Assembly: GCA_003550325.1 (NCBI GenBank)
Contig: QKWP01000791.1
Span: 74,555 to 138,554 of the forward strand
Source: Gigaspora rosea
Taxonomy: Eukaryota; Glomeromycota; Glomeromycetes; Diversisporales; Gigasporaceae
Reading direction: 5' to 3'
Length of the DNA: 64,000 nucleotides
Position 1 is the stretch's first letter; each line of letters begins with the position of its first letter. A program made the translations under genes and the position numbers. Of the stretch, positions 56,886 through 64,000 are shown piece by piece. The notes below the pieces were generated by a model. It was given only the letters and a program-made list of their open reading frames with translations. It was not told the DNA's origin and ran no database searches.

Positions 56886-59023
56886 TTAATCCTGTTTATG
56901 GTTCCAAATACATTGCAAAAGAAAAGTCAAAACACCAACAATTACAAGAATAAAACTACCATAAATATCTAAATACATTCCTTTAAAAAACCCCATTCTA
57001 GCATCAGGAGTAATCCATTCTTTTAATAAACCTTCATAATCACCCGACATTTCAATTATTCCATAATCATCATAATCATCATCATCATCATCAACAGTAT
57101 TATCCAAAGAAATTAAAGAAGAAGAATGTAAAACGAATTCAATTAAATCAGCAGCTCTATGTTTTCTTTTACTATTAATTCTTACCAATAATTTAGTCTT
57201 TTTTAAATTTTTTTGTAAAATTTCATCATTTAAAATTTTAAAAATTTTTCTACCACATGATTAGTAGAAAAATAATTTGGAAGAGTTAAAGCAACACCTA
57301 AACCAACTAATTTTTCTGAATTACTTAATTGATCAAAAGATACAGGAAAAATTAACATAGGAGTTCCTGTATATAAAGATTCATAAGAATTTGTAATATC
57401 CCCAGTTGTTAAAAATAATTTTACGTTTGTTTGATTTAAAATAGAAAATTGAGAATCAAATTTTGTAAAATGTAAATCAGGATGTTTGTTTGATAAAAGT
57501 TCAGAAACTGATAAAGATTTTTTATTAGAAAAGGTTATTTGAGTAGAAGAAATAGGTTCTTCATTAAAAGATAATGATGGTGAATACCAGATTGCACCAT
57601 CAATCATCTCATTTTGAATAGATTCTACTATAGCATGTAGAATGATTAAATTTGTTTCGTGTCTTATAAAAGTATTTGGATTGAATGAAATGTATAAAAT
57701 TCGAGAATGGGAAGATATGAATGAAGAAAGTTTGGGTGTGATTAATGGATATATATCTTGCATTACAGGTCCCGATTTCCTAAATCATTTTTAAGAATTA
57801 ATGTTATAACATTAATATTTTTCTTTAAAAAAAATAATATAAAATTGAGGTTTACCTGAACAAGAGGTGGCAGAGGGTGTGGTACCTATTAACAAAAATA
57901 CATATGTTGATATCAATATCAGATATTAATGTAAACGAAATTTTTTTTTTAAAAAAAAAAAACCACACCTCAAGGCCAAAAAAGGTATTAACCAAGACTA
58001 GTGAATCTTTTATTCTTTCAAAAGGATTATGAACAGGTTTAATTCCAAGAGTATACCTTAACTTATTTAATTCTTCAATAGATAACAACATTTCAGAGAT
58101 GGATTTAATAGATTCGATAATTGCACACCTAAACCTGTTAATGAACGACTCTTTTTCCATATTAACATGACAATTATACCAAACTTCAGATCTGTAAGGT
58201 ATAAATGGCGTTCCTAAATTATCATTATCGTTATTGTTATTGTTATGCAATTAAAAAGTAATCAAATAAAAAAAAAAAAGGTAGTAATTTTAAAAATACA
58301 GTATTTAATCAAATTATAAACTTATGAAAAAAAAGAGCAATTCAGTACCTAACATTTGAGAACTAAAACCTACGATAGGTTTTTTTAATGACCATGCAAT
58401 ATCCAAACAAATGTCATTAATTATAAAAATGTTACAAAAAAATAAATCAGGTTTAATCATCTGGATTGCAAGTTGATATGTTTCAAAGTAATCTAAATAT
58501 TTTTTAACTAGTAATTTACACAAGCCAGAAATTTGTTTACGATTAAATGTTTTCTGATACAATTCTTGATATGTGGCATCGGATTCTATTGAAGGACCGG
58601 TTGAAATTTGATTAATAGTTGGATATTCTGATGATGGTAATAGATCCCCAGGAGCTATTAATGTTACCTTTATTTGTAAGATAAAGAAATAAGATTAAAA
58701 AAAGATTTCTGAGTTGCATTTCTGAGTTGCATTTCTGATTTGCATTTTTGGTTTGCATTGCATTTCTGATGAGTTGTAATTCTGAGTTGCAATTCTGAGT
58801 TATATAATTCCGAGACTTACATTGTAACCACGTTCAACTAATATTTTGCAAATTTCTAACATTGGACGAATTTGATTCCATTCTAATTAATAAAAATTCA
58901 ACACGTTCAATTACTTTTATGATAATTACTTTATATTAATTGAAAGCACTTTAAAAATAATTTACCTCCAAAAAAACTTCCGACAAATATTTGTTTGGGT
59001 ACACCAGTACGGTCAATATCCAT
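56886..59023 (-). CDS. UDP-glycosyltransferase, six exons, membrane-anchored
   Basis: Transfers sugar from a UDP-sugar to a lipid or small acceptor, probably at the ER membrane. Exons by GT-AG and phase: 59023-58966, 58882-58821, 58667-58349, 58213-57969, 57885-57856, 57779-56886. The N-terminal Rossmann half reads KQIFVGSFFGG, EWNQIRPMLEICKILVERGY and NVTLIAPGD; then KPDLFFCNIFI, KKPIVGFSSQMLGTPFIPYR, GLEVPHPLPPLVQ. The C-terminal half has YISFNPNTFIRHE and the donor-binding signature region LFLTTGDITNSYESLYTGTP with MLIFPVSFDQLSNSEKLVGL. A single TM helix near the end (GSFILVIVGVLTFLLQCIW) with a short NHKQD tail is the usual UGT topology. The His of the plant-type HCGWNS motif is replaced here (TTGD). 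No cleavable signal is seen from M59023; an in-frame Met at 59119 is an alternative. Two one-base slips (near 57772 and 57228) may be sequence errors. Intron 2 holds a TTTCTGAGTTGCA minisatellite. Confidence 0.8.
58700..58802. repeat. 13-bp minisatellite in UGT intron 2
   Basis: About seven copies of TCTGAGTTGCATT or TCTGATTTGCATT. The repeat lies wholly inside the intron between exons 2 and 3. Confidence 0.85.
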
Positions 59024-59129
59024 GGGATGTTTTGCTAACCGAGGCGCAGCATTTTTATTCTCGGTGACGCAAGAAATTCCATCGTAGAAGATATGACCAG
59101 TATTTTTCAGAAATACCATTTATTATTTA

Positions 59130-59470
59130 TTTTTTGACTTACTTTTATTTGTTTGTAATACAAACTAATAAGGAAGACATGAAAAACAAAAAGAAAACAG
59201 GAAAAACGAAAGATTTTTTTTTTTTTTTTTATCTTTGCCAATGCACCAAAACCGAGAATCCTTTTTTATAAGTTATATGCAAAGATATGTTTTGGGTAAA
59301 TGTACGAAAAATCTTATATAGGCAAGTGTGTGTGTACGTACAGTACCAGTATAACAAACCAAGAATTCTCAAACCTAAAAAAATATAAAAGACTTATATC
59401 CAAAAAAAAATCTAATTATTATGGAAGAGTCTTAAACTAGAAAGACAATATAGAGGACTAAAATATTTTA
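59130..59470. other. Intergenic between UGT and LRR segment
   Basis: Probable 5' region of the UGT gene (minus strand) and 3' flank of the LRR segment. Poly-T run at 59214-59231. No specific promoter element can be asserted. Confidence 0.4.
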
Positions 59471-59998
59471 CTATATATTGATTATACTTGTAGTTAGCTT
59501 AATGTTCTCATGACATGCATCTTTTAGCGCCTTTTCTAATGCTTTTTCTCCTTTGAATCCAATATTATTATTTTCTAGATTCAAATCTCTTATCGTAGTG
59601 TTTTTACGAAGAAATCCTCGTAACATCCTCCCTCCATTTTTATTAAATCGAAGTTGGTGAATGCTGAAAGAATTTATGGCATTGTTTTTACAAAGAGCTT
59701 TTGTTAATGCTTTCAACCCTTTTCCAAGAAAGCCTGATATGATATTCAAAATAGTTAATGTTTTATTATCGTTAATATTCTTAATTAATCCATCAATTGA
59801 TTTAGATATATCTCTATGACAGATTCCATCAGAAAAATATTTTTACCAGTTCGTAAAAGCAATCGAATTAAAGAATAATTTATTAAATCTTCGGGAGCAG
59901 TTCCTACTTCTGTTTCTTGTCTATTTGTAATCCAACACCTAACTCCCTTATATAGATCTTTCGCAACGTAAGCGATAAAGTTTGTATATTCAAAGAAT
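59471..59998 (-). pseudogene. RNI-like leucine-rich-repeat segment
   Basis: Reads SIDGLIKNINDNKTLTILNI, then GLKALTKALCKNNAINSFSI and LRKNTTIRDLNLENNNIGFK, GEKALEKALKDACHE and a stop at 59471-59473. NTTIRDLNLENNNIGFKGEK is a standard RNI-type LRR. Upstream in-frame sequence (AYVAKDLYKGVRCWITNRQE, APEDLINYSLIRLLLRTGKN) is not recognisable and is joined, in frame, to the 5'-nucleotidase exon 2 start. A slip near 59800 changes frame (CHRDISKSIDG). It resembles the LRR of the F-box gene at 15.3 kb. Probably a fragment. Confidence 0.55.
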
Positions 59999-60399
59999 AA
60001 AGTTCCTACAAATACCAACATTAAAAAGTGCAAAATTTTGAGATTTTTTATTTGATAGGCATTTATGTGTAGATTGCCATAACCGTTTTTATGTACAGTA
60101 CCTTGAAACTGATCTCCTCCATCTAATAGTAATGAATTTTTATTCTCTCTTCTTAACCTATCAATTACCGTTTTATGTCTAGCGATTCCACCAAAACATC
60201 TATTCTCTTCGAGCTGTTTCGCTGTACAGTCCGTGAACTCTTCATTAATTTGATCATAATGTGAGTGAACATCGTTTGTATGAATAATTGTTAAATTCCA
60301 AATATCATTGTTATTTACAGTTGGTGTATATAAAGAATAAGTATATAGTGGTATGAATGACAGAAATGAAGATACTACGATTACGACAAAGATTGGCAT
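59999..60399 (-). pseudogene. 5'-nucleotidase (metallophosphoesterase) N-terminus, truncated
   Basis: Exon 1 (60399-60102) starts MPIFVVIVVSSFLSFIPLYT, a signal peptide. It continues with the metallophosphoesterase motifs LTIIHTNDVHSHYDQ (metal ligands Asp and His) and GGIARHKTVIDRLRRENKNS, LLLDGGDQFQG (metal ligand Asp). An intron (60101-60006, GTACTG to TTTGTAG) is followed by GTLFFEYTN, the expected continuation of the family. After about nine residues the homology stops and unrelated sequence leads into an LRR segment. Intact family members are about 550-600 residues with a second substrate-binding domain, so more than 80% of the enzyme is missing. 5'-nucleotidases hydrolyse AMP and other nucleotides outside the cell. 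This copy cannot be catalytic. The family call is firm; whether the 3' fusion is real or an assembly join is open. Confidence 0.8.
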
Positions 60400-60626
60400 T
60401 ATGTAAATTGTGATTCAGAGTAATAAATTGTGATTCAGTGTAATCAAAATCCTTCAACTCGATATTATTCATGTCTTGAAGATTCAATAATTAATGTCTT
60501 GTGTCTTATTTTACGTGTTCAATTTTTTTATAAACTTTTCGTTTTTGATCATATGGGCCGATTTTTGTGATTTTAGTGATGTTTACAAAAACGTGACTAA
60601 GATCTTCAACAAATATTACCAATCAG

Positions 60627-60901
60627 AGGGGTCGTCTAAAGCCAGGTGCGTTCACGTGATATAAAGCCAATCAAATCGTAAAATTTGATCTTTACCGACG
60701 AGACAAAAACAAAGAAAAAAAGTGAAAAACGCCGAAAATACAAATAACGAGTGTCTAAACCTACCTAGGAGCATTAATAAAAAATGTCGGGAAGACAATT
60801 TTACTTATAAGTCAAGCCCTAACCCTAACCTCTAACTAACCTTACCCTAATTTTAATTAAATAATCAAAAACATATAAACGCACCTGGCTTTAGCCATCC
60901 C
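60627..60901. mobile_element. hAT-type MITE, GGGGNNGNCTAAAGCCAGGT family, copy 1
   Basis: Left AGGGGTCGTCTAAAGCCAGG, right inverted GGGATGGCTAAAGCCAGGTG. An 8-bp duplication CCAATCAG (60619-60626, 60902-60909) flanks it. The same flanking sequence without the element is present at about 61904-62000, an internal empty site. The interior has a telomere-like AACCCTAACCTCTAACTAAC. Confidence 0.9.
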
Positions 60902-61438
60902 CCAATCAGATTTTAGAACGTGATATTTGTGAATAGATCTACGATTTTGTACTACAGCTCTTGCCAATTAAAGTTTTAGGATTTTATGATAATCGATTAA
61001 TTGCAAAAAAAACAACCAATAAAGAACCAAAGATAGACGTTGGAAGATGAGTTGGGGATGAGTTTTGAATGTAAATTTTATAGTAAGTAGAATTTACATC
61101 AACATACCAATATTTTTTTAAAAAAACGTTTTAACTTTATAATGGCAACAAAAAATTACTCGAATAAACTTTATTTAGAAGACGAATACTTTACAATTCT
61201 ATTTCTGCTATTACTAGTACTATGTGTGTACTACTGTATACTAGAATGGTCAATTTAAAGAAAAACAAGGTATGCAACGTATATTTAATTTTAAGAAAGG
61301 GCCTTGTACATTGTTTACTTAAGGTTTTAAATTTTAAAATATTGTATAATAATATTAATAACAATATCTCATATTTTAGTTTAGCATTATAGAAATTAAG
61401 CCTGCTAAGTTCGTTGGTTTGTTGAGTTAGTAAATATA

Positions 61439-61675
61439 GGCTTGGTGCTAAGAAAAGGGTCGAATTTGACAAAAAAATAATATGCACAAAAAATTAATTA
61501 TATCGTGAACTATCAATTAGAATTACATGATTTTGTTACCAATTGATTTGTCCCATTGAGACGAATCTATTTGTACTAAAATCATGTAATTCTATTCAAT
61601 AATTCACAAGACAATTAAATTTTTTGTACATATTATTTTTTTGTCAAATTCGACTCTTTTCTTAGCACCAAGCCC
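61439..61675. mobile_element. 237-bp foldback MITE, GGCTTGGTGCTAAGAAAAGG ends
   Basis: The arms are inverse for about 60 bp (GGCTTGGTGCTAAGAAAAGG, GTCGAATTTGACAAAAAAAT, AATATGCACAAAAAAT) with only a few mismatches. TA flanks both ends (61437-61438, 61676-61677), a mariner-type target. High arm similarity suggests a recent insertion. Confidence 0.88.
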
Positions 61676-61903
61676 TATGAATAGCAGATAATAAATACTA
61701 GAAAATTGTTTGCAAAGGCGTTGATAATAAATTTACTGCTTTTAAATATGTAATAAATATAATTTATTAAGTTTGTAATAATAAGTCTTTGACGATTTGA
61801 TTTTCTGTACTATAATTATTTCGGTTGTTTAGATCTACCAATCATATGAATGTTTATCAATTATGTATTTTTATATCACATTTTTATAATTTTAGAGATG
61901 TTT

Positions 61904-62000
61904 ACAAAAACGTGACTAAGATCTTCAACAAATATTACCAATCAGATTTTAGAACGTGATATTTGTGAATAGATCTACAATTTTGTACTACAACTTTTGC
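61904..62000. repeat. Diverged copy of 60577-60965 flanks (empty site)
   Basis: GATGTTTACAAAAACGTGAC, TAAGATCTTCAACAAATATT and ACCAATCAGATTTTAGAACG occur here uninterrupted. The copy at 60577-60960 has the 275-bp MITE between ACCAATCAG and ATTTTAG. Confidence 0.9.
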
Positions 62001-62007
62001 CAATTAA

Positions 62008-62294
62008 GGGGGAAGGCTAAAGCCAGGTGCGTTTATATGTTTTTTGATTATTTAATTAAAATTAGGGTAAGGGTTAGTTAGGGGTTAGGGTTAGGGCTTG
62101 ACTTATAAGTAAAATTGTCTTCCCGACATTTTTTATTAATGCTTCTAGACAGGTTTAGACACTCGTTTTTTGTATTTTTGCCGTTTTTCACTTTTTTTCT
62201 TTGTTTTTGTCTCGTCGGGCTGATCCGTAAAGATCAAATTTTACGATTTTGATTGGCTTTATATCACGTGATTGCACCTGACTTTAGACGACCC
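62008..62294. mobile_element. hAT-type MITE, GGGGNNGNCTAAAGCCAGGT family, copy 2
   Basis: Left GGGGGAAGGCTAAAGCCAGG, right inverted GGGTCGTCTAAAGTCAGGTG. Flanks are CCAATTAA (62000-62007) and TCAATTAA (62295-62302). Inverted orientation relative to copy 1. Interior telomere-like GGGGTTAGGGTTAGGGCTTG. Confidence 0.88.
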
Positions 62295-62302
62295 TCAATT
62301 AA

Positions 62303-62758
62303 GGGGGTCGTTTAAAGCGGAGCAGAATCACGTGACAATTGGTATCGAATTTTGATGATCTTTGGTGAACATATGGGCGGATTTTGGAAATCATGCACTG
62401 ATCATCCGACTGATCCTAATTTCTATTGGTTAATTTATCATATTACAAAGATTATGTTATTGATGCAGATCATTATTAAAGTAAGATCTACATCAATAAC
62501 GTATCTACATCACACTGATCATCTAACTGATCCTCCATTCAATTGGTTAATTTGATTTTCCAAAATCCGCCCATATGAGCAAACAGCGAAAACCTTGAAA
62601 AATACAAAAAACGGCAGTCTAAACCTACCTTGCTGTGTTAATTAAAAATGTCGGAAAGGCAATTTTGCTTATATATTAAAATCTAAAATTTATCTAACCC
62701 TAACCTAAGCTGACCCTAACCCTAAAGTTAATTCGATAAAATATAATATAAACATCCC
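62303..62758. mobile_element. Related MITE, copy 3, with a nested hairpin element
   Basis: Left GGGGGTCGTTTAAAGCGGAG, right inverted GGGATGTTTATATTATATTT. Flanks are TCAATTAA (62295-62302) and CCAATTAA (62759-62766). The interior shares AAACCTACCTTGCTGTGTTA and ATGTCGGAAAGGCAATTTTG with copy 1. It carries a nested element at 62370-62577. Confidence 0.75.
62370..62577. mobile_element. 208-bp MITE with CATATGGGCGGATTTTGGAA ends
   Basis: Perfect inverse ends CATATGGGCGGATTTTGGAA. The inside has paired GATCATCCGACTGATCCT / GATCATCTAACTGATCCT direct words. No target duplication could be separated. Confidence 0.8.
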
Positions 62759-62766
62759 CCAATTAA

Positions 62767-63047
62767 GGGGAGCGGTTAAAACCAGGTACATCACAGGATT
62801 ACCCAATGATTGATGATTACTGGGTAATCCCGTGATAAAAAAATATATATATTTATTCGACAAAATTTTTTTTTCAATGACAATAAATTTTAATAAAAGC
62901 TTTTTTAAAACTGCTTTCGCTAAGGATTTAAAAAATAGAAGAAAGAAAATTGACGTATTTGTTTTTTATACAAAAAACTGATCACTACGAATACGTTTTT
63001 TTTTCTTTAAAAATAAAACTTGCCTGCTTTCAACGTTGATTATAAAA
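62767..63047. other. Possible fourth MITE end, then AT-rich flank
   Basis: GGGGAGCGGTTAAAACCAGG at 62767 resembles the family's left end and again follows CCAATTAA, but no right end is found. A hairpin GGATTACCCA/TGGGTAATCC follows at 62797-62830. Confidence 0.4.
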
Positions 63048-63092
63048 TGGACAGTATAGTCGAGATTTTAGAAATAGAAAGTGATAAAGAAA
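63048..63092 (+). CDS. Possible first exon (MDSIVEILEIESDKE), cut by gap
   Basis: ATG at 63048 opens MDSIVEILEIESDKE, followed by AAAG and GTATGTAAGG, a good fungal splice donor. The rest would lie in or beyond the N gap. Only 15 codons are visible, so this is speculative. Confidence 0.25.
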
Positions 63093-63284
63093 GGTATGTA
63101 AGGCACTATATAAATCGCGTGGATTTTTTATTTTTTTATATATTTTTTTTTTCTCGCATACTTCCTCATTTCCATTATTTTCAAACACCTGGTAATAGAC
63201 AAATGAACCGATATCTTCCACCATAGTTATAAAGAAATTCGAGCCTACAATAATTCAAACGACAATCAAAAATTGTGAATATAT

Positions 63285-63575
63285 TAATGTCGATTAAAGC
63301 ATTTATCAGGAAATTTTATATATAGATATTAATCGATATATAACAGTTTATCGTTTTATATCAATTAAAAAATAACGATATATATCGATTAACCGGTTAA
63401 AAATCGATATATATCATTTTCTATATTAAATCATTATATATCTACAAATCGATTATAATCGAAATTATTTAAAACAATATATAACGATTAACAGATCTTT
63501 AACGATTACACAGGTAATTACTTGAAACGATATATAACGATTAACAGATTTTTAACGATTACACAGTGTTTTGAC
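63285..63575. repeat. AT satellite with CGATATATAACGATTAA words
   Basis: Degenerate ATCGATATATA/AACGATTAA words fill the stretch. The last part is a 59-bp tandem pair (ATATATAACGATTAACAGAT, TTTAACGATTACACAG). Confidence 0.75.
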
Positions 63576-63616
63576 CACATTACAAAAATTTCATCCCAAA
63601 TCACCGGGTAAAAAAA

Positions 63617-64000
63617 NNNNNNNNNNNNNNNNNNNNNNNNNNNNNNNNNNNNNNNNNNNNNNNNNNNNNNNNNNNNNNNNNNNNNNNNNNNNNNNNNNNN
63701 NNNNNNNNNNNNNNNNNNNNNNNNNNNNNNNNNNNNNNNNNNNNNNNNNNNNNNNNNNNNNNNNNNNNNNNNNNNNNNNNNNNNNNNNNNNNNNNNNNNN
63801 NNNNNNNNNNNNNNNNNNNNNNNNNNNNNNNNNNNNNNNNNNNNNNNNNNNNNNNNNNNNNNNNNNNNNNNNNNNNNNNNNNNNNNNNNNNNNNNNNNNN
63901 NNNNNNNNNNNNNNNNNNNNNNNNNNNNNNNNNNNNNNNNNNNNNNNNNNNNNNNNNNNNNNNNNNNNNNNNNNNNNNNNNNNNNNNNNNNNNNNNNNNN
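63617..64000. other. Assembly gap (N run)
   Basis: All N to the end of the window. Confidence 1.

Noticed and set aside
62040-62115. TTAGGG repeats considered as a chromosome end
   Set aside because: Only two or three degenerate units, repeated inside several MITE copies.

Overview
The window is about 75% A+T, intron-containing, and dominated by decayed transposable elements. TKL-type protein kinase, Sel1-repeat, F-box and leucine-rich-repeat families sit beside hAT, MULE and many miniature inverted-repeat elements (MITEs). This mix, and the wording of the kinase, Sel1 and BED-finger hAT proteins, fits an arbuscular mycorrhizal fungus (Glomeromycotina, probably Rhizophagus or a relative). 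That assignment is inference from protein style; no rRNA or other marker gene is present. Two isolated N bases (16362, 27592), a terminal gap (63617-64000) and several frame slips in or near homopolymers suggest a draft assembly, so some 'broken' genes may be sequence errors.

Layout. 1-9.6 kb: repeat-rich, with a MULE-type element carrying a minisatellite (628-1647), a MULE transposase relic (about 2.04-3.25 kb), two foldback elements with perfect 9-bp target duplications (5103-5679, 7504-7979), and one intact short gene for a secreted six-cysteine protein (6487-6029, minus). 9.6-14.8 kb: AT-rich, with a complex tandem array (11.4-12.7 kb). 14.8-15.7 kb: broken F-box/LRR gene. 15.9-20.3 kb: nested MITEs, including a foldback element cut by a hAT-type MITE and a second one cut by a poly-A retroposed segment. 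22.0-24.8 kb: decayed multi-domain gene (DUF6589-like core, C-terminal RING-like finger). 27.1-28.0 kb: C2H2-type relic with a suspicious local duplication. 30.3-32.8 kb (minus): decayed multi-exon protein of a family I cannot name, holding two inserted MITEs. 33.5-34.3 kb: Sel1-repeat relic. 36.7-40.9 kb: nearly complete hAT transposon with TIRs and 8-bp target duplication. 43.6-45.7 kb: two foldback elements. 50.5-55.8 kb (minus): TKL kinase-Sel1 gene split by a non-autonomous hAT element that itself carries two MITEs, with a tandem array and another Sel1 fragment upstream. 56.9-59.0 kb (minus): six-exon UDP-glycosyltransferase gene. 59.5-60.4 kb (minus): 5'-nucleotidase N-terminus running into an LRR segment. 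60.6-62.8 kb: chain of related MITEs with an internal empty-site control.

There is no operon-like organisation. Host genes probably functional or recently so are the small secreted protein, the UDP-glycosyltransferase and perhaps the kinase-Sel1 gene. The main story is transposon traffic: at least five target-duplication classes (9 bp MULE-like, 8 bp hAT-like, TTAA, TA, and a long one with poly-A) can be read directly, several in nested order, giving a relative insertion chronology. I recognised no LTR retrotransposon, virus-like element, tRNA, rRNA or CRISPR array.
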